Assembly: GCA_045110335.1 (NCBI GenBank)
Contig: JBGCGB010000024.1
Span: forward strand, 124,001 to 188,000
Reading direction: 5' to 3'
Source of the DNA: CALBPI01 sp045110335
GTDB lineage: Bacteria; Pseudomonadota; Gammaproteobacteria; Steroidobacterales; Woeseiaceae
DNA length: 64,000 nt
The notes beneath the pieces are model-generated. The model was given only the letters and a program-made list of their open reading frames with translations, ran no database searches and was not told where the DNA came from. Position 1 is the stretch's first letter, and the number at the start of each line of letters is the position of its first letter. Of the stretch, positions 52,943 to 61,394 are shown one piece after another. A program made the translations under genes and the position numbers.

Positions 52943-53743
52943 ATGTCGCTGTACTATTCAAAAGGTAGTCGGTTACGCGTTTTGTGCGCGATTGCCGGCT
53001 TCAGCGTTCTGGCGCTGACGGGTGCTAATACTGCGGTCGCGCAGCAAGCCGTCAAGCGTGTCATCACCGAGCAAGGTGGCTTTGACCAAAATTCGAAGAA
53101 ATCGCAAGAACGGGTGACTCGTTATGCCCAGCAGACCTCAGAGCTGCTCGGCGAGTACCGGATCACATTGCAGCAGCTTGATCGTGTGCGCGTTTACAAC
53201 GCTAACTTGCAAGCCGTCGTGGATGACCAGAATTCGGAAGTACAGAACATTCAGCAGCAGTTGGAAGACTTCGGTAATACCGAAAAAGGCATTGTGCCGC
53301 TGATGCTGGACATGATCGCTGACCTGAAAACATTTGTCGGTCTCGACATGCCGTTTCAAACGAAAGAACGTGAAGGTCGCGTCGCGAACCTCGAAGAGAA
53401 CATGACTGACTCCGATCTGACGGTTTCCGAGAAGTATCGTCAAATCATGGAGGCCTACAAGATTGAAGCGGGCTTCGGTCGCACGATCGAGGCGTACGAG
53501 GGTACGGTCAATATTGATGGCGTGGACACGCAAGTGGAATTCCTGCGTGTTGGCCGCGTGGTGCTGGCTTATCAGAACGCCGATCAGTCCATCACCGGGC
53601 TCTGGAACAAGCAAACGCGTCAATGGGAAGTCGTTGATGCCGATTACCGTCGCGCGGTCTCCGACGGCCTGGCGCTTGCGAACAAGCAAGCCCCGCCACA
53701 GCTCTTGGTTCTGCCAGTTCCTGGCGCAGGAGCAGCACAATGA
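52943..53743 (+). CDS. DUF3450 periplasmic coiled-coil protein of TonB system
   Basis: The start is ATG 52943 with AGGGAA upstream; the frame extends to 52886 but without family similarity. The 266-residue product has a signal peptide ending at NTAVAQQ, then a long coiled coil (about residues 30-120). The C-terminal domain contains EAYKIEAGFGRTIEAYEG and GLWNKQTRQWEVVDADYRRAV, which are DUF3450 features. In the Vibrio TonB2 cluster the gene beside ttpC is of this kind. Its function is unknown; a structural helper of the TonB complex in the periplasm is inferred. It overlaps the next gene by 4 bp. Confidence 0.92.
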   Translation: MSLYYSKGSRLRVLCAIAGFSVLALTGANTAVAQQAVKRVITEQGGFDQNSKKSQERVTRYAQQTSELLGEYRITLQQLDRVRVYNANLQAVVDDQNSEVQNIQQQLEDFGNTEKGIVPLMLDMIADLKTFVGLDMPFQTKEREGRVANLEENMTDSDLTVSEKYRQIMEAYKIEAGFGRTIEAYEGTVNIDGVDTQVEFLRVGRVVLAYQNADQSITGLWNKQTRQWEVVDADYRRAVSDGLALANKQAPPQLLVLPVPGAGAAQ

Positions 53744-55119
53744 AATTAGCGAATACAAAGGACATTGCCATGTCATGGGTACGTCGTGCAGCAGTCGGTT
53801 CTGCTGCGGTTCTAGCGGTCGCGGTGACATTGCCGTCCGCTCAGGCGCAAAGCAGCATGCAAGAGCTTCTGCAAGAAGTGCGTAAGGAAGGCCGTGAGAT
53901 CTCGGCTGAAAATCGCCAGCGTGAACAAGAGTTCCTGGCGAAGCGCAACCAACAGCAGGCATTGCTCGACAGTGCACGTGCGTCATTGGCGGCAGCGGAG
54001 CGTCGCAGTGAAGAGCTCAAGAACGCTTTCGATCAAAACGAGCTGGCACTGACGGAACTGCAAGAAACGTTACGGATTCGATTGGGTGACATTGGTGAGC
54101 TGTTTGGCGTCGTTCGTCAGGCCGCTGGTGAAGCCAAAGGTATGGTCGATTCCTCGCTTCTGACGATCCAAAACCCAAGTCGTGGTGATATTGCGACCGA
54201 GCTTGGCCAAGCGAAGAAATTGCCGTCGATTGAAGAGCTGCGTCAATTGCAAGGTCTCTTGATCGAAGAGATGGCGGGTTCGAGCGAAGTCGTTCGTTTC
54301 AATACGCAAGTCAATGATTCGGGCGGTGTCGCGACCAACGCAGAAGTGATTCGCGTCGGTTTGTTCAATGCCTCAACCTCGGATGGCTTCCTGTTTTTGA
54401 ATGACGACAACAGTTTGTCGCTATTGGATCCTCAGCCCGCTAGCCGGTTCACAGGATCTGCAACGTCATTCTTTAACAACGCACCCGGCCAAATCGCGCC
54501 GTATGCGATCGATCCCAGCCGGGGCGAGTTGTTGAAGCTAGAAACCAAGAAAGCGACCTTTGGCGACCGGATCAATCAAGGCGGCCCTGTGGGTCTCGTG
54601 ATCATTGCGATCGGTATCATCGGTATTTTGATTGCTGCATGGCGCATCCTGGTGCTGTCTGGCATCGGTGGCAAAATCAAGAAACAGCTTAAATCCGGCG
54701 CTACCGCGGGCAACAATCCGTTGGGTCGCATCGTTGGCGTTTACAACGAGAACAGTGATGTCGATACCGAGACGCTGGAGCTCAAGCTCGATGAGGCCAT
54801 TCTTCGCGAAGTGCCGCCGCTCGAGAAAGGTCAGTCGATCATCAAGGTATTCGCGGCCGTTGCACCGTTGCTGGGTCTGCTCGGTACCGTGGTAGGTATG
54901 ATCAACACTTTCCAGGCAATCACGTTGTTTGGTACCGGTGATCCCAAGTTGATGGCTGGTGGTATCTCTGAAGCGCTGGTCACCACAATGCTGGGACTGG
55001 TCGTAGCGATTCCGCTGGTGTTCTTGCACACGATCGTCGCCGGTTGGAGCCGGTCGTTGGTTGAGGTGTTGGAAGAGCAGAGTGCCGGCATTATCGCCCG
55101 GCATTCAGAGAAAGGTTAA
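53740..55119 (+). CDS. ttpC: Large ExbB-type proton channel with periplasmic coiled coil (TtpC-like)
   Basis: The 459-residue protein has a signal sequence (AAVLAVAVTLPSAQAQ) and then a periplasmic coiled coil (residues 38-115) and linker. The MotA/TolQ/ExbB core follows: a first helix at about 283-305 (LVIIAIGIIGILIAAWRI) and a paired-helix block FAAVAPLLGLLGTVVGMINTFQ through TTMLGLVVAIPLVFLHTIV. This matches TtpC of the Vibrio TonB2 system, which is essential there for iron uptake. AGGAG precedes the start, and ATGA overlap with DUF3450 suggests coupled synthesis. Confidence 0.92.
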   Translation: MKLANTKDIAMSWVRRAAVGSAAVLAVAVTLPSAQAQSSMQELLQEVRKEGREISAENRQREQEFLAKRNQQQALLDSARASLAAAERRSEELKNAFDQNELALTELQETLRIRLGDIGELFGVVRQAAGEAKGMVDSSLLTIQNPSRGDIATELGQAKKLPSIEELRQLQGLLIEEMAGSSEVVRFNTQVNDSGGVATNAEVIRVGLFNASTSDGFLFLNDDNSLSLLDPQPASRFTGSATSFFNNAPGQIAPYAIDPSRGELLKLETKKATFGDRINQGGPVGLVIIAIGIIGILIAAWRILVLSGIGGKIKKQLKSGATAGNNPLGRIVGVYNENSDVDTETLELKLDEAILREVPPLEKGQSIIKVFAAVAPLLGLLGTVVGMINTFQAITLFGTGDPKLMAGGISEALVTTMLGLVVAIPLVFLHTIVAGWSRSLVEVLEEQSAGIIARHSEKG

Positions 55120-55131
55120 GGGCGGCGCGGG

Positions 55132-55656
55132 ATGTATTATCTCGACTCTATCGGGATCGCCTTGCGCTCGTTCTTCGAGACAGGCGGCCCGGTGCTCTAC
55201 TTTATCTTGTTCGCGACCACGGTCATGTGGACGTTCATTATTGAGCGTTTTTGGTTCTTCAAGACGGTGATGCCCAAGCGCAAGCAGGATGTCGTGTCTG
55301 AATGGGACGGCAGGAGAGACACTACATCGTGGGATGCGCATCGCATCCGCGACATGTTGATCTCGGAAGTCTCCATCGAATCACGCCAGTTTATGCCGAT
55401 CATCAAGACCATTATGGCGCTGCTGCCGTTGCTGGGCTTGTTCGGCACCGTTTACGGCATGATCGAGGTTTTCGAGATCATGGCGTTTCACGGTACAGGC
55501 AATGCGCGTTTGATGGCGGGCGGCGTTTCGAAAGCCACCATTCCGACCATGGCGGGTCTCGTTGCGGCATTGTCCGGACTTTATGTCTCGGTACTGCTCG
55601 AGCGGCGCGCTGGTCGCGAGGTCGAATCACTGGAGGATATGCTGGTTCATCACTGA
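55132..55656 (+). CDS. exbB: ExbB-type biopolymer transport protein
   Basis: The 174-residue MotA/TolQ/ExbB protein has three helices: GPVLYFILFATTVMWTFII near residues 19-37, then MALLPLLGLFGTVYGMIEVFE with the conserved LGLFGTV motif, and TIPTMAGLVAALSGLYVSV. The GNARLMAGGVSKA segment is also typical. It forms the proton channel with ExbD and energises TonB. It is the second ExbB-like protein in this block, shorter than the TtpC-like one, and lies 12 bp after it. Confidence 0.95.
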   Translation: MYYLDSIGIALRSFFETGGPVLYFILFATTVMWTFIIERFWFFKTVMPKRKQDVVSEWDGRRDTTSWDAHRIRDMLISEVSIESRQFMPIIKTIMALLPLLGLFGTVYGMIEVFEIMAFHGTGNARLMAGGVSKATIPTMAGLVAALSGLYVSVLLERRAGREVESLEDMLVHH

Positions 55657-55671
55657 TCCGGCTATACCAAT

Positions 55672-56076
55672 ATGCGTAGACGTAAAGCTAAGAACGAAGA
55701 AGACGCGGAGATCAACATCACACCGATGTTAGATGTCGTCTTCATCCTGTTGATTTTCTTCATTGTTACGACCTCTTTCGTGAAAGAAAGCGGGGTTGAT
55801 TTGTCGCGACCGTCGAATGAGCCGCCGAAAGATGTAGAAGTCTCGGAGGTGGTGGCCATCAAGATCGACAAGACCGGCACTATTACGATCAAGAATCGGG
55901 TGACGGATATTCGCGCGGTTCGGGCGAACATCGAAAGTGCATTGGCATTGAAGCCCGATACGGCCGTCGTGGTCGCTGCGGATCGCGAAGCGGATGCTGG
56001 CATCCTCGTTCGTGTGGTGGATCAGGCACGGGTTGCAGGGGCGCAAAAAGTCTCTCTTGCTGCGTTGGCGAGATAG
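55672..56076 (+). CDS. exbD: ExbD-type biopolymer transport protein, copy 1
   Basis: The 134-residue protein has a short basic cytoplasmic N-terminus (RRRKAKNEEDAEINITPML), one membrane helix (VVFILLIFFIVTTSF) that begins with the conserved proton-relay Asp in PMLDVVF, and a periplasmic domain ending in VSLAALAR. It pairs with ExbB to convert proton motive force to movement of TonB. The next gene is a second ExbD with the same N-terminal layout. Confidence 0.95.
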   Translation: MRRRKAKNEEDAEINITPMLDVVFILLIFFIVTTSFVKESGVDLSRPSNEPPKDVEVSEVVAIKIDKTGTITIKNRVTDIRAVRANIESALALKPDTAVVVAADREADAGILVRVVDQARVAGAQKVSLAALAR

Positions 56077-56088
56077 GCGGGGATTACG

Positions 56089-56496
56089 ATGGGTAGAAGA
56101 CATTCTGAAGCGGAAGAAGAAACCGAAATCAACATCACTCCGATGCTTGATATCGTTTTCATCATGCTGATTTTCTTCATTGTGACGACGTCATTTGTCA
56201 AAGAGACCGGCATTGACCCGACACGTCCTGAAGCTGAAACAGCCTCGGTGCGTGCGCGCAGCAACATCCTGATCGGCGTCACCGAGCAGGGCGAAATCTG
56301 GTTCAACAAGCGCCAGATCGAGCTGACGCTGGTTCGCCAGCGCGTCGAAGAAGCCACAGCAGAAAACCCCGAGAGTTCGGCGGTTATTATTGCTGATGAA
56401 GGGGCACCAACGGGCGTCGTGATCGATATCATGGATCAAATTCGCTTGGGCGGTGTCATAGACATAGCGGTGGCGGCAACGCCAGAAGGCTCATAG
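56089..56496 (+). CDS. exbD: ExbD-type biopolymer transport protein, copy 2
   Basis: The 135-residue product resembles the first ExbD in its first third (EINITPMLDIVFIMLIFFIV, with the conserved Asp). Its periplasmic domain diverges strongly (RSNILIGVTEQGEIWFNKRQIEL, ending in GGVIDIAVAATPEGS). This suggests an old duplication with specialisation, not a recent copy. Tandem ExbD genes differ from the single exbD2 of the Vibrio TonB2 cluster. A mixed ExbD dimer in the ExbB channel would be possible. Confidence 0.94.
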   Translation: MGRRHSEAEEETEINITPMLDIVFIMLIFFIVTTSFVKETGIDPTRPEAETASVRARSNILIGVTEQGEIWFNKRQIELTLVRQRVEEATAENPESSAVIIADEGAPTGVVIDIMDQIRLGGVIDIAVAATPEGS

Positions 56497-56505
56497 GAGA
56501 TCACA

Positions 56506-57123
56506 ATGCGATATCTGGGATCTGTCACAATCGGCATCATTGTTGCGCTGGGCTTGTTCTTGCTTATGCACACGCTCATCGCCGGTGAGCCTGACATTGG
56601 CGACCGCGATAAGGATCGCGTTAATTTGGACTTCGTGCGGGTCAAACAAGATCAGATCGAAAACGTCAAAGATCGACGCAAGCCGCCGCCTCCGGAGAAG
56701 CCCAAAGAGCCGCCACCACCACCGAAGCTGACCATTAACAACAATGACAAGCCGCCACCCGATATGCCGGAAATCATGGCGCCGGTGGTATCTGTGCCGA
56801 TCTCTACCGGCAACGGCCCTTACTTGGGCGGTTTTGGTGGGGGCGGTAATGCGCAAGAAGGCGATGTCATCCCGATTGTACGGATTCAGCCCCAGTATCC
56901 GCGTGAAGCGGCATTGGAAGGCATCGAAGGTTGGGTGCGATTGGAGTTCACGATCGAGCCTGATGGCACCGTTTCCGATGTCTCGGTTCTAGAATCGCAA
57001 CCACGTCGTATCTTTGACCGTGCGGCACGTCAAGCCCTCTATAAATGGAAATTCAAACCTCGGGTCGTAGACGGCACTGCTGTGGCAAGACGGGCGGCAA
57101 CAAAGATTGATTTTAATTTCTGA
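56506..57123 (+). CDS. tonB: TonB energy transducer
   Basis: The 205-residue protein has an N-terminal helix (VTIGIIVALGLFLLMHTLIAG). A proline-rich stretch follows (KPPPPEKPKEPPPPPK, about residues 64-85), then a glycine-rich hinge (GGFGGGGNAQ). The C-terminal TonB domain has PQYPREAALEGIEGWVRLEF and ends ALYKWKFKPRVVDG. It spans the periplasm and contacts TonB boxes of outer-membrane transporters. It is short, like TonB2-type proteins. It is placed directly after exbD copy 2 (9 bp gap). Confidence 0.95.
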   Translation: MRYLGSVTIGIIVALGLFLLMHTLIAGEPDIGDRDKDRVNLDFVRVKQDQIENVKDRRKPPPPEKPKEPPPPPKLTINNNDKPPPDMPEIMAPVVSVPISTGNGPYLGGFGGGGNAQEGDVIPIVRIQPQYPREAALEGIEGWVRLEFTIEPDGTVSDVSVLESQPRRIFDRAARQALYKWKFKPRVVDGTAVARRAATKIDFNF

Positions 57124-57139
57124 GTTTTCTCGGAGACCT

Positions 57140-58429
57140 ATGCAGATGATTAAGAAGTTCATGATGGTATCTGTTGCGATAGCAACGGCAGTGTTTTCAA
57201 CGACAGCGTTTGCTCAGGATGAGTTGCGCGATGATCGCGTGGTGCTCGAACGCGAGACTGGCAACCAACAAACTATGTCAGAAAATGCCTATAAACGCTT
57301 GGGTGCGATACATGAATTGATGGGAGAGAACCAGAATGCCGAGGCGATGGAGAAATCGAAGGCACTCATGGCCAATACCCGATTGAATGGCTACGAAAAG
57401 GCACTGATTTTTCAGACCATCGGTTTTATTCATGCTAACCAAAACGAGCTGACCAAAGCGATCGAGTATTTTGAAAAATCGATTGCGGAAAACGCGCTCA
57501 CGCCCGATTCGCAGCAAGGCATGCTTTATTCGCTGGCGAGTTTGTACATGTCGCAGGAGCAATTCCGTAAAGCGATTTCGACGGCGAGAGAGTGGTTTAA
57601 GTATGAAGCAGAGCCGGAAGGCGACGCTTACATGTTGATTGGTTCTAGCTTCGCACAGCTTGAGGACTACAAGAGCGCACTCCCGTATGTGAAAAAAGCG
57701 ATTTCATTGTCGGATAAGCCTCAGGAGCCATGGTATCAGTTGGAGTTGGCGATTTATTTCGAGCTCAAGCAAGTCGCCAAAGCCGTTCCGCTTTTACAAA
57801 AGATGATCCAATACTGGCCGGATAAAGAGTCTTATTGGGATACGCTCTACGGCGCGCACTTGCAGCTTGAACAAGACCAACCGGCACTGTCTACATTGAT
57901 GGTGGCTTATCGAAAAGGTTTGGTCGAAGAAGAGGACAAACTACTCAATCTTGTTCGTTTGAATATGTTCCTGGAGATTCCTTACACCGCTGGCGAAATT
58001 CTGTCAGCCGAGTTGGCTAAGGGTCGAATCGAAAGGACTAAAAAGAATCTGGAACTTCTGCAATCAGCGTGGACGGCCGCACAGGATTATCCGCGTGCAC
58101 TGAATATCATGACCGAGCTCGGCAAGATGACGGGTGATCCTACCTATGCGATCGATCAGGCGAAAATCTATAATGAGCTGACCGATTGGGAGAACGTCAT
58201 CAAATTCGCCAATGTCGCGTTAGAGCAGGGCTACGCGAAGAAAGGCGAGGCGCATCTGTTGATTGGCACGGCTTATTCAGAGCTAGGCCAGTTCCGCCAG
58301 TCGTTGCGAGCTTTCGAGGCCGTTGAAGGGGTTGGTAACGCTGAGGAACGCGCCAACGCAAAAGCCTGGATTGGTTTCGTCAACGATCGTCTGAAAATGA
58401 ACGCACCGGTAGCGTCTAACAACAGCTAG
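57140..58429 (+). CDS. Secreted tetratricopeptide-repeat protein of TonB system
   Basis: ATG 57140 has GGAG five bases upstream. The 429-residue product has a signal peptide (VSVAIATAVFSTTAFAQ) and then many TPR-like helical pairs, for example IGFIHANQNELTKAIEYFEKS, LIGSSFAQLEDYKSALPYVKK and a C-terminal YSELGQFRQSLRAFEAV repeat. The equivalent TPR gene lies at the same end of the Vibrio TonB2 cluster. It is probably a periplasmic scaffold that links the TonB complex to other proteins. It is the last gene of the operon. Confidence 0.9.
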   Translation: MQMIKKFMMVSVAIATAVFSTTAFAQDELRDDRVVLERETGNQQTMSENAYKRLGAIHELMGENQNAEAMEKSKALMANTRLNGYEKALIFQTIGFIHANQNELTKAIEYFEKSIAENALTPDSQQGMLYSLASLYMSQEQFRKAISTAREWFKYEAEPEGDAYMLIGSSFAQLEDYKSALPYVKKAISLSDKPQEPWYQLELAIYFELKQVAKAVPLLQKMIQYWPDKESYWDTLYGAHLQLEQDQPALSTLMVAYRKGLVEEEDKLLNLVRLNMFLEIPYTAGEILSAELAKGRIERTKKNLELLQSAWTAAQDYPRALNIMTELGKMTGDPTYAIDQAKIYNELTDWENVIKFANVALEQGYAKKGEAHLLIGTAYSELGQFRQSLRAFEAVEGVGNAEERANAKAWIGFVNDRLKMNAPVASNNS

Positions 58430-58444
58430 CACTCGCGCATCAGG

Positions 58445-58512
58445 TCCGGGTTTTCGTGCCCGGAGCCTCGTCGTTTTGGACTCATCCTCCTTGCATGCGG
58501 TTGCTCGCATGC
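58445..58512. repeat. Two short inverted repeats between convergent genes
   Basis: TCCGGG-ttttcgtg-CCCGGA (58445-58464) and a 7-bp arm pair GCATGCG-gttgct-CGCATGC (58493-58512) lie in the 124-bp gap between the TPR and plsC genes. Neither is followed by a T tract on either strand, so they are at best weak, possibly Rho-assisted, transcription stops. Confidence 0.4.
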
Positions 58513-58553
58513 CCTGCGCGTATCCGCCTCGGCCAGTTGTGGTCGCCGACCTA

Positions 58554-59309
58554 TCAGTCAATCGACGCGTGATCGTCGGATTGCAGAAGATCTGGTTCAG
58601 CCAGTTGTTCTGCGATGGTCTCGCGAACGTTATCCCGTAGTGCTTCCATATCGGTTGATTTCACTTGCTCGGCGTCAATGGCGGGCAGCAGCGTCACCGT
58701 AATTCGTCCATATCTCGGCCACCAACTACTGGCGGGCAAAATGTGCCGCGTGCCTTCGATAACCACTGGAACGATCGGCATACGACCAGCGCGCGCCACG
58801 GCGAAGGCGCCTTTTTGGAATCGTCTCAGGCCAGGTTCGTCGGTGAACGTGCCTTCCGGAAAAACGCCTAATGCACGACCTGCTTTGGCGGCTCGAATGA
58901 TCTGGCGTGCAGACGTTGCGCTCTTGGCCGAATGTGAACGGTCCACAAAGAATGAGTCTATTCGCCGCAGGACGAATCCTGCCAATGGAATGTTGTTCAT
59001 CTCGGCTTTGATCAGAAAACTGAAACGCGGCGGTAGCACCGCGGTCATGACGATGCCGTCAAGATAGCTCGCGTGATTAGCGACGATGACGCAGGGTCCG
59101 TCTGGCAGCAGTGACAACCCGTCAATGTCCGGCCCGGTGCCGGTTAGCTTGAAAATAACCTGCGTGAGCGCGCTTACAATGGCCTGGCGACGCGCAAGTC
59201 CAGGGACCAACAGCGCCGCAAGCAAGCAGAAAAATGCGCAAACACTGAAAACGATGAGGAACCAAAGCCCGAAAAACGCGTGACTGACATGGCCTGCAAT
59301 CTTGATCAA
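58554..59309 (-). CDS. plsC: 1-acyl-sn-glycerol-3-phosphate acyltransferase
   Basis: The start is TTG 59309 with GAGG eight bases upstream. The 251-residue protein has an N-terminal membrane helix (LWFLIVFSVCAFFCLLAALLV), block I NHASYLDG (HX4D), block II-type residues near FVLRRIDSFFVDRSH, block III FPEGTF and block IV IVPVVIEGTRHIL. It acylates lysophosphatidate to phosphatidate at the inner membrane. It is the more PlsC-like of the two acyltransferases in the window. Two GTGAAC-based dyads lie upstream. Confidence 0.94.
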   Translation of the reverse strand: MIKIAGHVSHAFFGLWFLIVFSVCAFFCLLAALLVPGLARRQAIVSALTQVIFKLTGTGPDIDGLSLLPDGPCVIVANHASYLDGIVMTAVLPPRFSFLIKAEMNNIPLAGFVLRRIDSFFVDRSHSAKSATSARQIIRAAKAGRALGVFPEGTFTDEPGLRRFQKGAFAVARAGRMPIVPVVIEGTRHILPASSWWPRYGRITVTLLPAIDAEQVKSTDMEALRDNVRETIAEQLAEPDLLQSDDHASID

Positions 59310-59334
59310 CGAAAAACCTCTGTGATTTTTGCGT

Positions 59335-59405
59335 CAGTTCACAGGTCTTAGTGTGAACTGCGTCACCTTATGTTAACGCCTGCAACGTTCTGTGAACGCG
59401 TTCAC
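59335..59405. promoter_or_regulatory. GTGAAC/GTTCAC dyads upstream of plsC
   Basis: Between plsC (leftward) and xerD (rightward) there is a 9-bp inverted repeat CAGTTCACA-n8-TGTGAACTG (59335-59360) and a perfect 14-bp palindrome GTGAACGCGTTCAC (59392-59405). A related GTTAACG lies between them at about 59372. Repeated use of the same half-site suggests a dimeric regulator binding twice. TetR-type fatty-acid regulators such as DesT/FabR use GTGAAC-like half-sites as I recall, which would suit plsC. Confidence 0.5.
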
Positions 59406-59566
59406 GGCAATCCCTCGATACATAATGAAATACTTCGCCTCGTGCCGTGGGGAAGCTCATTGGCCGAATTTAATAGTCACGCAATGACGTGGTGACAACA
59501 TCAGATGGATTGGCGCTGTGGCTCACGAATCGAGCATGGCTGTCCTTCAGGCTCAGTAGTATACAG

Positions 59567-60505
59567 ATGGCATTAATGGCAACAAACGACAACAGTAAAA
59601 CTTCCGGCGATTTGTCCGGTGCTGAATTGATCATTGATCAGTTCCTTGATGCCATTTGGGCAGAGCGGGGCTTGTCGAAGAATACATTGGGCGCCTACAG
59701 GGCAGACTTGATGTCGCTTGCGCGCTGGCTTTCCAAGCGCAATGTGGAAATCGATGTGGCGGCGAAATCCGATTTGCTGGACTTTATTGCCTGGCGGGTC
59801 GATGAAGGCGCGAAGCCTCGTTCGACTGCACGCCAGTTGTCCAGTTTTCGACGGTTCTTCCGTTATCTCAACAATGAGAACCGTCGCGAAGACGATCCCA
59901 CGGTTGATATTGCGATGCCAAGAATAGGGCGGTCGTTGCCGAAGACGTTGACCGAAGATGAAGTTGAAGCGTTGCTGGCTGCACCGAACGTAGCCGATCC
60001 GCTGGGTCATCGGGATCGTGCAATGCTCGAGTTGCTCTACGCAACCGGTCTGCGTGTGACTGAGCTGATCAGTTTGAAGCAGTCCCAAGTCAATCTGAAT
60101 CAGGGCGTATTACGGATTGTCGGCAAAGGCGACCGCGAACGGCTCATCCCCCTTGGAGAAGAATCACAACGTTGGTTACGAGACTTTATTGCCGGCCCGC
60201 GTTTGGAAATCCTGCTCGAACGGCAAACAGAATATCTCTTCCCGACGCGCCGCGGCGACCGTATGACGCGCCAGGCGTTTTGGCACATCATCAAACGATA
60301 TGCCCAAAAGGCTAATATTCAGGATGGTCTATCTCCACATAGCTTGCGACACGCGTTTGCGACCCATTTGCTAAACCATGGCGCTGATTTGCGTGTTGTG
60401 CAGATGTTGCTGGGTCACAGCGACTTATCGACGACGCAGATTTATACGCACGTCGCACGCGAGCGGATGAAAGACCTGCACGAGCAACATCACCCGCGCG
60501 GCTAA
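59567..60505 (+). CDS. xerD: Site-specific tyrosine recombinase XerD
   Basis: ATG 59567 (or 59576) is used; the open frame runs back to 59489 but that part is not family-like. The roughly 312-residue protein has the N-terminal core-binding domain (SKNTLGAYRADLMSLARWL) and the catalytic domain. Catalytic residues are Arg in ATGLRVTELI, Lys in GKGDRERLIPL, the HSLRHAFATHLL His-Arg pair, and HSDLSTTQIYTHV with His and the nucleophile Tyr. With XerC it resolves chromosome dimers at dif. The order xerD then dsbC is common in gammaproteobacteria, so this is the housekeeping enzyme, not an integrase. Confidence 0.95.
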   Translation: MALMATNDNSKTSGDLSGAELIIDQFLDAIWAERGLSKNTLGAYRADLMSLARWLSKRNVEIDVAAKSDLLDFIAWRVDEGAKPRSTARQLSSFRRFFRYLNNENRREDDPTVDIAMPRIGRSLPKTLTEDEVEALLAAPNVADPLGHRDRAMLELLYATGLRVTELISLKQSQVNLNQGVLRIVGKGDRERLIPLGEESQRWLRDFIAGPRLEILLERQTEYLFPTRRGDRMTRQAFWHIIKRYAQKANIQDGLSPHSLRHAFATHLLNHGADLRVVQMLLGHSDLSTTQIYTHVARERMKDLHEQHHPRG

Positions 60506-60650
60506 TTTTTTCAGCTGATCCTGAAACTTTTACGGTGTTCCACCGGTCTTGTCTTGAGGAATGACGATCTTTGCTGCGCTTGCTCCGCTTGCGGGCACGT
60601 GGGATCATTCCTTAATAAATCATGTGCTTGAATACTCTGGAGCCTACATC

Positions 60651-61394
60651 GTGAATGTTGTTTCTAAAATCCTTTTGTGCGTCTTGTTGATCTCTTTTTC
60701 GGCGGTAGACGTGTCTGCCCAGTCGAAAGCTGACGCAGATCTCGATGCGGTTCGTAAGATCGTGACCGAGAAGTTTCCGCGTCTGAAACCGGAATCCATT
60801 AATCCGGGTCCGGTGGAAGGGCTGCTTGAGATTCGCCAGGGTGCGATGGTCGCTTATCTCACCGATGACGGTCGATATTTGCTACAAGGCGAGTTGATTG
60901 ATCTGGACGAAGATCGCAATCTGACTCAGGAAAGTATGGCTGCCGGCCGTAAGGACCTGATGGATCAGTCAGCGGATGCGGGTTCAATCGTCTTCGGCCC
61001 CGATGATGCGGCCCATACCGTCACCGTATTTACCGATATCGATTGTACGTTCTGTCGTAAGTTGCATCGTGAGATCGCGGCCTACAATGAAGAAGGTATT
61101 GCCGTGCGTTATCTGTTGTATCCGCGCAGTGGGCCGAACACACGTTCGTGGGAAAAAGCCGAGGAAGTCTGGTGCTCCGATAACCGCCGCGCGGCGCTGA
61201 CGGATGCTAAGAACGAAAAATCTCTGCCGGCTGCAGATTGCGACGCGTCAGCGATTGCTCGCCAGTTTGAAGTGGGTCTATCGGTTGGCCTTGGCGGAAC
61301 GCCCGCTATCGTGCTGCCGAATGGTGATCTGATATCCGGCTATGTACCGGCTAAAGAATTGGCGACGAGAATTGCGGCCAGCAACGCGCGCTAG
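60651..61394 (+). CDS. dsbC: Thiol:disulfide isomerase DsbC
   Basis: The start is GTG 60651 with GGAG nine bases upstream, followed directly by the signal peptide (VSKILLCVLLISFSAVDVSAQ). The 247-residue product has an N-terminal dimerisation domain and a thioredoxin domain with Cys132 and Cys135 in DIDCTFCRKLH. The cis-Pro loop is in LGGTPAIVLPNGD. It corrects wrong disulfides in the periplasm and depends on DsbD, which is not in this window. Extra cysteines (EVWCSDN, AADCD) form the family's second disulfide. Lies 145 bp after xerD. Confidence 0.95.
   Translation: MNVVSKILLCVLLISFSAVDVSAQSKADADLDAVRKIVTEKFPRLKPESINPGPVEGLLEIRQGAMVAYLTDDGRYLLQGELIDLDEDRNLTQESMAAGRKDLMDQSADAGSIVFGPDDAAHTVTVFTDIDCTFCRKLHREIAAYNEEGIAVRYLLYPRSGPNTRSWEKAEEVWCSDNRRAALTDAKNEKSLPAADCDASAIARQFEVGLSVGLGGTPAIVLPNGDLISGYVPAKELATRIAASNAR

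Noticed and set aside
58493..58512. GCATGCG/CGCATGC hairpin as a bidirectional terminator
   Set aside because: No T-rich tail on either strand; recorded only as a repeat.
59567..60505. Tyrosine recombinase as the integrase of a mobile element
   Set aside because: The sequence and the xerD-dsbC order identify housekeeping XerD; no attachment repeats or cargo genes accompany it.
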